Below, one piece after another: positions 1 through 10,917 of a DNA stretch of 64,000 nucleotides. Origin of the DNA: Mytilus trossulus (taxonomy: Eukaryota > Mollusca > Bivalvia > Mytilida > Mytilidae); contig NC_086375.1 in NCBI RefSeq assembly GCF_036588685.1, forward strand, positions 44,051,270 to 44,115,269, read 5' to 3'. The notes under the pieces are model-generated. The model did no database searches. It was not told the origin of the DNA and saw only the letters and a list, made by a program, of their open reading frames with translations. Position numbers and translations under genes: made by a program. The first letter of the stretch is position 1. Every line of letters starts with the position of its first letter.

Positions 1-1140
1 TTACTTTATTTAACCTATATCTGTAAATTCAATATGATATTATTACATCTATTGAAACTGGTTCCTAATTATTCAGATTGTGATCAATCTTTGTTAGGTG
101 AAGACAATGCGATAGTTTTTGTGTAATTGTTGATGATTTCCATGTTAAAATGCTAACGAATGCGGAGGATTTTTCTTGTTTTTAATTATATAATTTTGTT
201 TGGAACACCATGCTATGCAAACATGAGTACTCCCAATTTTGCAAATCAAGTTAAACAGAATACTATATATGTCTTTTAATACATTATTTTCTACATTTTT
301 CAATGTTACATACCAATATGACACCATGTGTTTTAAAGTCGTGACTAGTGACTACGACACGAAAGTTAATTGGAAAACAAGTACATACAAAGTTCTTCTT
401 TACTCTGCTCTTCAAAATTTAAAGCAATAAAGAAGCGAAGACAAGTCTTTTTTAACAGTGCTAAAAAATACTCCGAGTATTAGAGTTGCTCTACAATGGC
501 CATTTTCCCTTTGTTTTGTGTGTGCTTTGCAAGGACGTTTGTTCAAGCTACACATTCACAGATAATAACATAGCCGAAGTACCAGTCAAACGTTAAAATA
601 ATTATGATTAATGTGTAAATTTCAAGTGTAGGAGAAACAATAGTTGTTAAAATCTAAAGCCTCGGTCACACCTTACCGGATAGCTCGAACGGACGCCTAA
701 CGGATGAAAATAAAAGTTTTCCGTTGACAAAATTGTTATCCGTTGGGAGTCCGTAGATTAAGGGTCGAACGTGTCATTCTATTTGTGTTGTTTCGAAAGG
801 AGGCGAAGATAGAAGGAGAGAGGTTTTGGGAAAAGTTCCCAGATAGTGAGAACCGTGCTATCTTACAACAGTATGCGTCTGAAAAGACTAGTAGAGTGAG
901 TATATTTAGTATGAGTTTATTATTCATAATGTTTTCTTTCACGTTTGTGGTTTTTTTTTAATTTCTTAGTTTTTTCGGTATCACTATGACTGGTCTTCCT
1001 TCTTTTCTTTTTTCTAATATCAACCATGTTTAGCAATTTATTTTTTTAATAGTTGCATCAGTTAGAACAATCTGTTGCTCTTTTCACAAAAAAAAACTAT
1101 TACGACTTAAAAGAAAAGCATGAATATTTCAGCACACACA
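1..1140. other. AT-rich non-coding stretch
   Basis: No convincing gene is seen. The short open frames have no recognisable domain. Around 655-800 there is a GC-richer segment (cggtcacaccttaccgga) that I believe is a bivalve dispersed repeat, but its limits cannot be set from one copy. Confidence 0.4.
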
Positions 1141-1145
1141 GATAC

Positions 1146-2134
1146 TACGGGGCGCCGAATGGGACTCTTGTGGTTTTGTACTCAAAATTCAATTTTGTAT
1201 GGACAAAAGTGACTTTTGTTCAACAAAAATAAGTTCAGTTTAACAAAATTTGTATCATACTACAAATTTAAAATTTTGTCATACAAAATTATCTATCAGC
1301 GGACAAAAGTCACTTTTGTCATGACAAAATTCATTTTTGTTACACAGACTTGAATTTTGTGTACTTATTTGAAAATTGGGCGACAAAAGTCAATTTTGTA
1401 TTCAAATTAGTTTAGTTTGGTTTCTGTGAACTAATTTGCATACAAAATCGACTTTTGTTACACAAAATTGACTTTTGTGAGACAAAATTGACTTTTGTCT
1501 CAACAAAATTGACAAATTTAAATTTTGTCTCAACAAAATTGACAAAATTGACTTTTGTCTCAACAAAATTAACAAAATTGACTTTTGTCTCTACAAAATT
1601 AACAAAATTGACTTTTGTCTCTACAAAATTAACAAAATTGACTTTTGTCTCAACAAAATTGACTTTTGTCTCAACAAAATTGATTTTTGTCTCAACAAAA
1701 TTGACAAAATTGACTTTTGTCTCAACAAAATTAACAAAATTGACTTTTGTCTCAACAAAATTGACAAAATTGAATTTTGTCTCACAAAAGTCAATTTTGT
1801 CTCACAAAATTGAATCTTACCTCACACAATTGACTTTTGTGATTTAATTTCCATATCAGGTAACAAAAGTCAATTTTGTATGCAAATATGTTTATATTTG
1901 CATACCTTTTAGACAAAATTGACTTTTGTCATGACAAATATGAATTTTGTCTACAAAAATGAATTTTGTCATGACAAAAATGAATTTTGTCTACACAAAT
2001 GAATTTTGTCATCACAAAATTGAAGTTCTCACAAAACAAGTCTGTAGCACATAGTTTTGTAAGACAAAACTGATTTTGTTGTGACAGAATTGAATTTTGT
2101 ACAAAACCACAAGAGTCCCATTCGGCGCCCCGTA
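1146..2134. mobile_element. Foldback element with internal satellite, 5-bp target duplication
   Basis: The element starts tacggggcgccgaatggg and ends with the inverse complement of the same sequence. The terminal inverted repeats match perfectly for about 36 bp, and similarity continues inward. GATAC flanks it on both sides (1141-1145 and 2135-2139), which I read as a target-site duplication. The interior, strongest at 1440-1850, is an irregular tandem array of a 20-31 bp unit built on acaaaattgacttttgtct. That unit is itself nearly palindromic and switches orientation toward the right end. No transposase is encoded, so the element is non-autonomous. The repeated open frame at 1455-1847 is a product of the array and not a gene. 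Confidence 0.85.
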
Positions 2135-2629
2135 GATACATTCTAATCGCGCCTTTTTGTGAAAAGAAAAACAAATATGTAGAGCCCGACTCGTAATCCG
2201 GAGAGAGAAGATGCACATTTTCTTACCCCGTTAAATTTCGCTCATTCCTTTTCTTGTAAGTCCTTTTTCTTATTACCTACTTTTACAGTTTAATACATAA
2301 TCCAAAAAAACAAGTTCGATCGTATTAATGATCTTCATTGATTGTTACTGTGTAGACCGATTTTTATAATATATTGTAATTGTCTGCTAGAAGCTATGTC
2401 ATATATAAAATCCCTGCAATTAGCGCCCTTTATTTCGTCATGTTATATATTTCTTTGAAACATAATATATTAGACATTTTATTACTAATTGACTTAGAGA
2501 AGTTATCGAATATTTTAACAAGAAAAATGTTATCGAAAACATAGAAACGGGCTTAAAATGGTCAGACGCTCCACGTATAAAAAAATGTGGATTCGCCACT
2601 GATTAACCTAAACCCCCGTTTTCTATTAA

Positions 2630-2810
2630 ATGGTCATAGGCCAGTGATAGCGAACATCTGAATCAAGTTGTTCGGACTTCAACTTCATTATAAACTAACT
2701 TGCTAAAAACTTTAACCTAATTCGGGACAGACGGACGAACGAACGGTACGACGCACATACCATAAAACTTAATGCGCCTCTACTATCGTAGGTGGGGCAT
2801 AAAAATGTAA
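2630..2810. repeat. Fragment of dispersed family M2 (ends ggtggggcataaaaa)
   Basis: The segment contains the cgggacagacggacgaacgaacg motif region and ends tcgtaggtggggcataaaaa. The same ending occurs at 5508-5528, and a related longer copy lies at 20607-20890. This is a 5'-truncated copy of a mussel dispersed repeat. Confidence 0.65.
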
Positions 2811-2906
2811 ATCATGACTGAAACAAATGTGCCGACCAAACATAATAGGAAACAACAAGGGCTGATGATATTCAACCGACTTTTTGTTAGTCAGATAAAA
2901 AAACAA

Positions 2907-3290
2907 ATGTTGTATATAAAAAAGAAGATGTGGTATGATTGCCAATGAGACAACTATCCACAAAAGACCAAAATGACACAAACATTTACAATTATAGGTC
3001 ACCGTACGGCCTTCAACAATGAGCAAAGCCCATACCGCATATAGTCAGCTATAAAAGGCCCCGATAAGACAATGTAAAACAATTCAAGCGAGAAAACTTA
3101 CAGCCTTATTTATGTAAAAAAAAAATGAACGAAAAACAAATATGCAACACATAAACAAACGACAACCACTGAATTACAGGCTCCTGACTTGGGACAGGCA
3201 CATACATAAATAATGTGGCGGGGTTAAACATGTTAGCGGGATCCCAACCCTCCCTCTAACCTGGGACAGTGGTATAACAGTACAACAAAA
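2907..3290. repeat. Mussel dispersed repeat family M1
   Basis: It begins in a gene-free stretch with aagaagatgtggtatgattg, then ccaatgagacaactatccac, and runs through caatgagcaaagcccata to a GC-richer end near gttagcgggatcccaaccct. Partial copies occur at 21753-21870 and 54617-54830. Reverse-orientation pieces are at 61359-61500 and possibly 23147-23250 and 53880-54030. No coding capacity is visible. Confidence 0.75.
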
Positions 3291-4020
3291 TAACGAACTA
3301 TAAAAATCAGTTGAAAAAGGCTTCACCACTTTTAATTCATTAGAAAAATCATTATAATATAAATTAAATTTACAATATAAATGTTCAGTTGATATTTCTA
3401 CAGTTCAGTGATTATTATAACAACAAGTGAACTGATTTTGACATTAATTGTGCAATCTGTTAATTAGCCGTATAATATTTGTTACGTTATATATTAACAA
3501 AGACTTAAGGATTGTCACAGTTAGCACCCTTTATTTCATCTCATTTAATATTTTTTGCACATACAAAATGTAAGAAATTTTATAGCTAACTGAACATTAA
3601 AAGTGTCAAGAATATAAAAAAAAGTGATATGCAGATTAAAACAAAAAAATATGGTTCTGCATACAGGTATATGTTGCAAATTGTAAAATGTTAAAAGACC
3701 GGTGAAGTATGACATGTTCATTGCAATAAAAAGCATACTTTTTTTCAACATAGTGGTGTACTCCTACCTAATGAAGGTTAACTGAAGGGACGAGTACCGA
3801 TGGACTGTGCTGACCACAGCCCTGAAGGAGTAGAACACCTGTACTGTCAAAGCCACTTTGAATGTTAATAATAATTCTCATGCGCATGGGAACAGTATTA
3901 AACTGAGAGGAGATGGGATTATGTATAGGAGTAAGGGCTACGTGACGTGTCGTGTAGGGTAGGGGGAATGACGGGGTGTATTTTTGTGGTGCAGTTTGGC
4001 GGTTATGGGTTTTTGGTTAG
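3291..4020. other. AT-rich non-coding stretch
   Basis: I see no gene, RNA or recognisable repeat here. The open frame at 3545-3751 has no domain features. Confidence 0.4.
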
Positions 4021-4850
4021 GTGTTTACAGGTAGTGCGAAGGGGTGAGCGAGTGTGTGAGGAGTGAGTGTGTGAGAATAGACATGGGGTGAATGAGTGGT
4101 GAGTGAGTGTGTGTGTGTGAGAATAGAGACGGGATGAATGAGTGATGAGTGAGTGTGTGAGAATAGAGACGGGATGAGTGAGTGTGAGAATAGAGATGGG
4201 GTGAATGAGTGTGTGAGGAGAGAGGGGATGAGAGAGGGGATGAGAGATGAGTGAGTGAGGAGAGAGGGGATGAGGGATGAGTGAGTGGATGAGGGGATGA
4301 CTGAGTATGTGAAGAAAGACGGGTGTGTGAGGAGAAAGGGGGTGAATGAGTATGTGAGGAAAGAAAGGATGAGTTAGAGTGGATGTGTGAGGACGGTGAG
4401 TGAGTGTATGAGGAGAACGGGTGTGTGAGGACGACAGTGAGTAGGTGAGGAAAGAGAGAGAGAGTGTTAGGAACGCACAAGTAATTGAGAGAGAGAGAGA
4501 GAGGGTGTTAGGAACACGTGTGTGAAAGAGAGGGTGTAGATCGGGGGTGAGGCGAGGAGGAGAATGAGAATGTGGGGGGAGAGAAGAAAGGTTGTAAGTA
4601 GGAGGATGAATGAGTGTGTGAAAAGAAATGTTGTAAGTAAGAGGATGAGTAAGTGTGTGAAAAGAAAGAGTGTAGAAAGAAAGAGGGAAAGGTTGGTTGA
4701 GGAGACAGAGTGCGAAAGAGAGGAAGCTGTGAGAGGAGAGAGACGGAGTGTGTGTGTGAGAGAAGTTAAAGGAAATGTGTGAGAAGAGAGAGTGTGTGAT
4801 GTGCGAGGAGAGGAGAGTGTGTGCGTGTATTTAGAAGAGAGGATAACCTT
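4021..4850. repeat. Purine-rich simple sequence (GAGTGTGTGAGG-like)
   Basis: About 800 bp of degenerate gagtg, gtgtgtgag and gagaga units, with almost no cytosine on the plus strand. It is a strand-asymmetric polypurine tract. The Ser/His/Thr/Pro-rich frame on the minus strand (4025-4480) and the Arg/Glu/Val-rich plus frame (4564-4782) are translations of this simple sequence. The tract could form triplex or other non-B structure, which is inference. Confidence 0.9.
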
Positions 4851-5106
4851 GGTTCTATCATGGTTCTTTGGTTCGAAACCTTGGTAACTGTAACAACATC
4901 CCGGGTTGTTTGGTTATAGCAATCCAATTATTGAGTATATCCAGGTTCCTTTCTAATATTTCTGTTAAATTTTGAGAAGGTATCCGCAAGTATCCGAATA
5001 AAATGATATATTGTTTGTTAACAATAGAACGAGATTAAAACGTGTAGCAGATTTTTCAGATTTATCTCCCGGTAGTGTTAGGTACCACTTAACAAAAAAA
5101 AAATCC

Positions 5107-5530
5107 GAAAACAAGGTGTCCACACCCTCACTATCATTTTCTATGTTCAGTGGACCGTGAAATTGGGGTAAAAACTCTTATTTAGCATTCAAATTAAAAA
5201 GATCATATCATAGGGAACATGTGTCTTAAGTTTCAAGTTGATTGGACTTCAATTTCATCAAAAACTATTACCAATGTTATTTCAACTGATCAGGTGGGGT
5301 TTGTTTTAAAGTGCATCAAAGGAATTTACAAATCAATGAAATCCAAAGATGGTTTGGTTTTTTATGAGCGAACCGGTTAGACTCCGCCCAGTCAAGAGAA
5401 ATAAATTGAGTAATACCTTGACCAAAAACGTTAACCTGAAGCGGGACAGACGAACGAACGAACGAACGACCGAACGGAGAAATGGACGCACAGACCAGAA
5501 AACATATCGTAGGTGGGGCATAAAAAGTAA
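5107..5530 (+). repeat. Dispersed repeat family M2
   Basis: It contains caccctcactatcattttct, agatcatatcatagggaaca, gattggacttcaatttcatc and cgggacagacgaacgaacg, and ends aggtggggcataaaaa. The order and wording match the copy at 20607-20890. The short frames here (5349-5594) are not genes. Confidence 0.75.
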
Positions 5531-6254
5531 TTTGGAAATAAGAAGAGCGAGAATGGAATCGGAGAGAGAAAAGAACGAATCAGAACGTGTCTAAACAGTG
5601 AGATTTTCCGTTGAATAAAGAAATATCAATTGCAATATCAATTAAAAATATCTTTATCCATAGTGTCACCATATTAGCACTTTTCAATATCTTATGTCGG
5701 TGATTTATTTTGGTGTTCGGAGTCTAATCTAACCTATACGAGTTTTCATTATACAAGCTAAATTGTTGATATGTGTAAAACAAAATACCAATAAAACCTA
5801 AATGCAACCAATAAATAAAAGTAGTTGCAACGAAAATGCATGTAATAGACTTTGATTACGATTATCAGATTGGTTTAATTTATTCTAACCGTCAAAGTCT
5901 GACACAAACCTCACATTAAAGAATCAGTTTACCATGTTCACAAGCTCTAAATATGACAGAAAAAGCGGATCCACTTGCCTTTCTGGGTTATTTATCGTCC
6001 TTCGAATTTTTTTTTTTATATCACATATATATATATCGTTTATTTGCCTTCTTTTTGATATGATACATCTCACCACTGTTTATATTATGTGCATCGATTT
6101 CAACGCCAGAACACTTAACAGCTCAAACTGTCTTCGAAGAACAGATTTTCAGGAAATGCATTGGTGCAACATTAAAGAATGTTACATCGTAGCTAATGAT
6201 CCGAAAAAAAAATTGACTTTTAATTTCAATATTAGTGAAGAAAGTAAGTGAAAA
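5531..6254. other. AT-rich non-coding stretch
   Basis: Nothing recognisable. A 105-residue open frame at 5934-6251 has one hydrophobic stretch encoded by an AT-rich microsatellite, and no family similarity that I can see. I do not call it a gene. Confidence 0.35.
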
Positions 6255-6269
6255 TTAATGGATTCTGAA

Positions 6270-6440
6270 ATAACTCCTTGCGGGCTTGTTTTTTGTTTGA
6301 ATTTTTTGTTTGTAGACAGGAACAACTGCTGACCTTGGAAGCACTAACTGTTTTAACAACATACTCAAAATTTTATGGAAGCCAATTTCTTGCAGATAAT
6401 TTACAAATGTATGAAGTCTACTTCCGGTTTGGGGGTTGTA
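6270..6440 (-). pseudogene. Relic of the CARD-like gene family, copy 1
   Basis: On the minus strand this segment translates to a peptide containing LHTFVNYLQEIGFHK, then SMLLKQLVLPRSAVVPVY. It lines up without gaps with residues 87-119 of the intact protein at 9265-10917 (FRTLIKALRESGHHN, then RMLLEKQVFPTSSVVRVC). Conserved points are the hydrophobic spacing, the E-x-G-x-H step, MLL and the P-x-S-x-VV-x-V run. Similarity fades on both sides, so only the end of the CARD-like domain and the following linker remain. No flanking exons were found. It is a small duplicated fragment rather than an active gene. Confidence 0.7.
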
Positions 6441-7054
6441 CGAGAACGACGAAATATAATCAACAGTGTTGATTCCAAAATTATTTTTGCTGTAACACAT
6501 TAGTATTTAGAGCAATGAACCGGTATGTGTTTTTATTTATCTTCAGACTCGTATTTTAAATTTTCTCAAGAGTTCAGTTATTTTGTGATTTTACTTTTTT
6601 TTTACAAAGGTATTAAAGAACAAGTCGGAGAGCGCGAAATTCTAGCCTATGTTCTAAATTAAAGAGTGAAACTTGTATGAAATTACTTTGAATGAAAATA
6701 ACTCATTTGATCTTATGCTATAGTTATTTTTTGTTTTCTTTTTTGTTCATGTTCTTTGTCTTCATCCCTTTTTGACTGATACTGGGCCGATCAAAGGCTC
6801 AAAGTATCTGATGACAAAGGATATGGTAGCTGTAAGGTAGCAGGAAATGACAAATGAGGATGGACCGATAAGGAGGTTAAAAATTAGACGGAGGCGTTTG
6901 GGTAATAACCCCAACATGTCTGCCGGTGGTATAAAAAGGTTAAAGATTGAACCTAGGCATAAACAATCAAATTCACAGAGGTAATTTTCTTGCCATTATT
7001 ATAACTAATAATCAGAAAATTTGAAATTCATCTGTATTTCAGTATTCTTAAATT

Positions 7055-7162
7055 CCTTGTGGGCTTGTTTTCTGTTTGGAATATTTGTTTTGTAGACAGG
7101 GACATCTGCTGACTTTGAAAGCACTAACTGTTTTAACAACATCCTCAAAATATGGAGAATTT
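7055..7162 (-). pseudogene. Relic of the CARD-like gene family, copy 2
   Basis: The DNA is clearly similar to copy 1 at 6270-6440 over about 100 bp (shared gacagg, cagcagat-like and agcactaactgttttaacaac segments). The minus-strand translation reads RMLLKQLVLSKSADVPVYK and then NIPNRKQAHKEF. The NRKQ element matches the intact protein (residues 126-129) better than copy 1 does. The two relics share an ancestor, but each has kept different ancestral residues. Confidence 0.65.
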
Positions 7163-7569
7163 ATAAGTGTATGGTGTAAAAAAGTGTTTATGTTTTGAAA
7201 CGTTTCTATCATGATCATATTCTTCAATTCCTCAATTACAATGGATACACGAAACCGGGAAAATAAATATGTTTAAACTAAACGAAACAATAATCCTGTC
7301 CTGTTGACCTCGACTGTCATTTCACGGAATGAGCCATGTCACTGAGTTTGTTAAACTAACATAAGCAACACGACAAGTGCTAGGTGCGGTATGAACACAG
7401 TTTCAATGTCAATGAAACATGCCCTCCTAGAGAGGTGTTATACAGACTTTTCTATCGTAAGTCCATTATTTACACAAAGTGTCTTAATTCACATATCTCT
7501 AATTGCCACTTTTCCATATCTCATCTCTCTTTCTCCATATCCACTGTGATGGCACTTGTGCTTGTCTAC

Positions 7570-8290
7570 ATACTTTAGAAAAAAGCTGTTTCCTATCTGC
7601 TCCTACCACCACCCTAAGGTCATGAGAGCTTGCCATACTGTCTGTCTCGCAAACCCCTACACCCTACTTCAATAGCAAAGCAACACATTCTCTATGCCCT
7701 CTGTTGGCAATCTTCTACAAGCTGTTGCTATTTTGCTTTTCGTACGCCTCAACCATCCTTTTTCTTCCCCAAGGGAGTGTCAGTTACAGCAAAACTGTCT
7801 GTCTAGTTCCCTGTGATCATAGTACTATATCTAGTTTAAGCGATGAAGCTGGTATTTCTGATGGGAAACTCTAACGCTGCTGAATATCTGCAGTAAGCTG
7901 CCAGGCTGTTGCATGGATTCCAAGGCCTTCAAGTGTGCTGTTTTAGCTCTCCCCAGCCTTCAAAAAGTTTACGAAACTGATGTTTTTCTTCTTCTTCCAC
8001 CTGATTATGTCCAACCTCGCTGCTATTGATTTCAGTTCACTATCATGTCTCCATATGTACCTTTCATCTTTCAGTGCCACTTGCCATGATGACAACACAT
8101 GTTGTAGAGATGCTGGTTTGTCTTTGCATAATTAGATGTACCTGGGATCTTCTATCAACCCCAATGTATAGAGATTTGACGTACTTGGTAGTTCATCGTA
8201 CACTGATCTCAATAAGAAGCTCAAACGGTACCCCTCCATACTTCAAATCTCACTCCAGGATAAGGCCCTCCTCCTAGCTCCTTGTCAATG
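7570..8290 (-). pseudogene. Decayed LINE polyprotein, C-terminal part
   Basis: Read on the minus strand from about 8275 downward, the translation contains VYDELPSTSNLYTLGL, then LQHVLSSWQVALKDERYIWR and HDSELKSIAARLDIIRWKKK, with stop codons between. Farther on it has a GVGVCETDSMASSHDLRVVV-like stretch. This order (LPSxxNLxxWGL, the LxHVLSxC region, RYxWRHDxxL, then a GCRGF-like block near the C-terminus) matches the region after the reverse transcriptase in non-LTR polyproteins common in molluscs and cnidarians. The expected zinc-binding cysteines are partly lost and several stops are present, so it is inactive. Confidence 0.65.
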
Positions 8291-9264
8291 TAACCAGATC
8301 CCTTGTTGTTTCATGCCTACCGCCTTGATGTTCCAAGTCTTTTTCCTAAAAAATAACAATCGAAGATCTTAAGGCAAAATTTCCAATGAAAAAATAATAA
8401 ACGAAACTATCGGCTTTTTCATCAAAGCTGAAGTCCTTACAATTGCAATAAAATATTCATTCATTCATTCATTCATACAACTAAAAAACAACGAAAAACA
8501 TTACTTCTTGGTAAACTTAAAATTCAGCTCCATTCAAGGTATTAAACTAAACTATCTTATTATTGTGGTCGATCTATGTGGTATTTCAATTACTTTTATT
8601 ATACATCGTGAAATATTCACTTTCAGATACCGACTTTTCCACGAATTGATAAAATACAAACAAGTTCTTGGTATCAATTTTCCTTTCTGCCTTATTACAC
8701 ATGATATAAATTTAAGTATCTTTTGTGCAAGTTTATGAACATTGATTAATATATTTATAAATACAAATGAATAAGCGAACTGTTTGTTCCACTATAAGGA
8801 ACTTGTCTATTTTTATACTGGAATTTTTCAACTATTAATTACACGGTACTGTTTACTTCAAATGATATAATAATGCATAGCTACGTCAAACATATACTGT
8901 TTCGTTATTGTATTTTCGTTTTATATTTGATACAAATTAAGGTATGTTTAAGCATTATAAAATTTCAAAGATTTCATTTAGACAACTTTTATAATAGATT
9001 TAGAAAAATATGAGTATAAGTGTATATGTTTTCTTCATATTGTAAAATTCTGAATCCTGGTGTATCAATATCAACATAAGAAATATAGTAACTGTGAACT
9101 CTATTGTTATGTTCGAACCCTTATATTAATTTAAGTTTAAGCATATAATCAACACAACTACATATATTATCGAACGAGTACATTTGTTCAAGATATATTG
9201 CATAAACAACAACAACAAAAATAACATTTATAAATTGTTTTAGGTTTCAACTAATTGACCCGTC
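8291..9264. other. Upstream region of the CARD-like gene
   Basis: AT-rich, with a (attc)n run at 8457-8474. The bases just before the coding exon, ttgttttag at about 9235-9243 followed by gtttcaac, look like a 3' splice site. The start codon would then lie in the second exon of the transcript. The first exon and promoter were not located. Confidence 0.4.
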
Positions 9265-10917
9265 ATGGAAGAAATAATATTTAAATACTCCTATGTCAGA
9301 CCAGAACGAATGACTGATATAGAAATAGCTATCCTGAACGATTTAAGTGAGAAATCAAAGGATGAGATTGACCCAGTCCAGCTTTTATATTATCTGTACA
9401 AAACAAAAACTGTTGATCAATATTTGTATGAAGATTTTCATAAAAATGCGTTTGAATTACATTGGCCAAATCGTAGGCTGTGTGAATTTTTATTACAGAA
9501 GCTCCAGAACGTGTGTTCTTTCCGTACACTGATAAAGGCTCTTCGAGAATCTGGCCACCATAATATTTCTAGAATGTTATTAGAAAAGCAAGTGTTTCCA
9601 ACGTCATCAGTTGTCCGCGTCTGTAGAACAGATACTTCAAATAGAAAACAAGTCCAACAGTTTTTTAAAATGTTAAAAAGAAAGGTTTGGAATGCCGAAT
9701 TTAAAGATCCATTAAACACTTTGCGATCATTGGCTAAGAGATTACAGATGTCCATGTTACGGGAAAGGGATTACATGAAGAAACAGATACTCGCAGATAA
9801 GGTTGTCGCTGTTCTTGGCGCTGAAATCGATGCACATGCAATAACATTCAATACAGAATTGTCCGATCACGATCTTTTCAAAGAATTACGAGAAATTGTT
9901 CCATATACAACAAACACTATGGTCACAGATGTCATTTTATATGGAAGACTAGCAAACGCATGTGCTATCGGGAAATACTTTTCACAGGGTGAAAAATACC
10001 TTCAAAAGGCGAAAAGTTGTTCCGCTTTTATGACCCCATGTTTAGAGCTTGCAAATATGGTATACTGTGAAGTTTGTGTTAGGCTCTGGCAGTTTGAACA
10101 AAATCCAAACCACCAAATTCGAGAGTCGTTAGTTCAAATGGCTGAAGTTGGAATTGAATGTCTAAGAGACGAGGAAGAAGAGATAAGACTTTTGTGGACC
10201 CGTATGTTTTTGTTAAGGATGGCTTTTTGTCTACTTGGAATTGGACACCGGGCAACAATAATCCAAAATTGCATTTTAACTATTGAATGTATCCAAAGGG
10301 CTAGACATGTACTTGGAATATTAGATACAACTCTGGACAATATGGATACAAGAAGAGAAATGTTTTATCTGATGGCACGCGCGAGGCTGTTTGAAATCGA
10401 GGATGAGTTATCACTTGCATTTGAATACATTACTAGGTCATTTCGTCTGGCCATGGAAGGTAAGTTCAAAGAACAAAGTTTTATTTGCCAATATATGAAA
10501 TATATTGAGCAACGAATGGTTGTTCCAGCTGCATCAAATGTTGAACATGATCCAGTTGAATTGAACCAAGACAGTTTTGAAGGATCTCATATTTCTGAAG
10601 AAAGTAGTATTGGAATAGAAATGAATCGACCTGAAACTGCAATACATCATTATCCCAGTAATCATGACAACACGGATCTCATACCAGTGAGATTGGTTTC
10701 AGTTCCAGTACTAGACTCAAATAGTATTTTAAAGACATCAAATGGTACTCCATGCACCGAAAATTCGTTTTGTGAAATATTCAATGAACAGAGTGAAAAC
10801 AACGCCGGAAATGAAGAAACACGATCGACGTATGAGATGATAAATCTGGAGTCGGCAGCAAACATTGATTTTAACAGTTTTGACGTAATTTCGTCCGATG
10901 AAATTTCAAATACATAA
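9265..10917 (+). CDS. CARD-like domain protein with helical body
   Basis: A 550-residue protein in a single coding exon. Residues about 16-108 resemble a caspase-recruitment domain: a YLYKTKTVDQYLYEDF helix pair, the PNRRLCEFLLQKL helix, then TLIKALRESGHHNISRMLLE, which matches the family pattern of an ALRExGHxxLAxLLL end. Death-fold domains of this kind act as adaptors in innate immune or apoptotic assemblies. This is family knowledge, and the partner here is unknown. Residues about 125-430 are rich in amphipathic helices with repeated Leu/Ala spacing (for example ANACAIGKYFSQGEKYLQKA), suggesting a TPR-like solenoid. Residues 440-550 are acidic, Ser/Asn-rich and probably disordered. No caspase, kinase, NACHT or membrane segment is seen. 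The first ATG of the frame follows a splice-acceptor-like sequence at 9243. Two opposite-strand relics of the family lie at 6.3 and 7.1 kb, which points to a locally duplicating family. CARD assignment about 75 percent sure; solenoid about 50 percent. Confidence 0.85.
   Translation: MEEIIFKYSYVRPERMTDIEIAILNDLSEKSKDEIDPVQLLYYLYKTKTVDQYLYEDFHKNAFELHWPNRRLCEFLLQKLQNVCSFRTLIKALRESGHHNISRMLLEKQVFPTSSVVRVCRTDTSNRKQVQQFFKMLKRKVWNAEFKDPLNTLRSLAKRLQMSMLRERDYMKKQILADKVVAVLGAEIDAHAITFNTELSDHDLFKELREIVPYTTNTMVTDVILYGRLANACAIGKYFSQGEKYLQKAKSCSAFMTPCLELANMVYCEVCVRLWQFEQNPNHQIRESLVQMAEVGIECLRDEEEEIRLLWTRMFLLRMAFCLLGIGHRATIIQNCILTIECIQRARHVLGILDTTLDNMDTRREMFYLMARARLFEIEDELSLAFEYITRSFRLAMEGKFKEQSFICQYMKYIEQRMVVPAASNVEHDPVELNQDSFEGSHISEESSIGIEMNRPETAIHHYPSNHDNTDLIPVRLVSVPVLDSNSILKTSNGTPCTENSFCEIFNEQSENNAGNEETRSTYEMINLESAANIDFNSFDVISSDEISNT

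Noticed and set aside
1455-1847. 130-residue frame rich in FVSTKLTKL repeats
   Set aside because: It is a translation of the satellite inside the foldback element. Repeat length is irregular and the frame ends with the array.
4025-4480. 151-residue Ser/His/Thr-rich frame on the minus strand
   Set aside because: It comes from purine-rich simple sequence, with no start context or domain.
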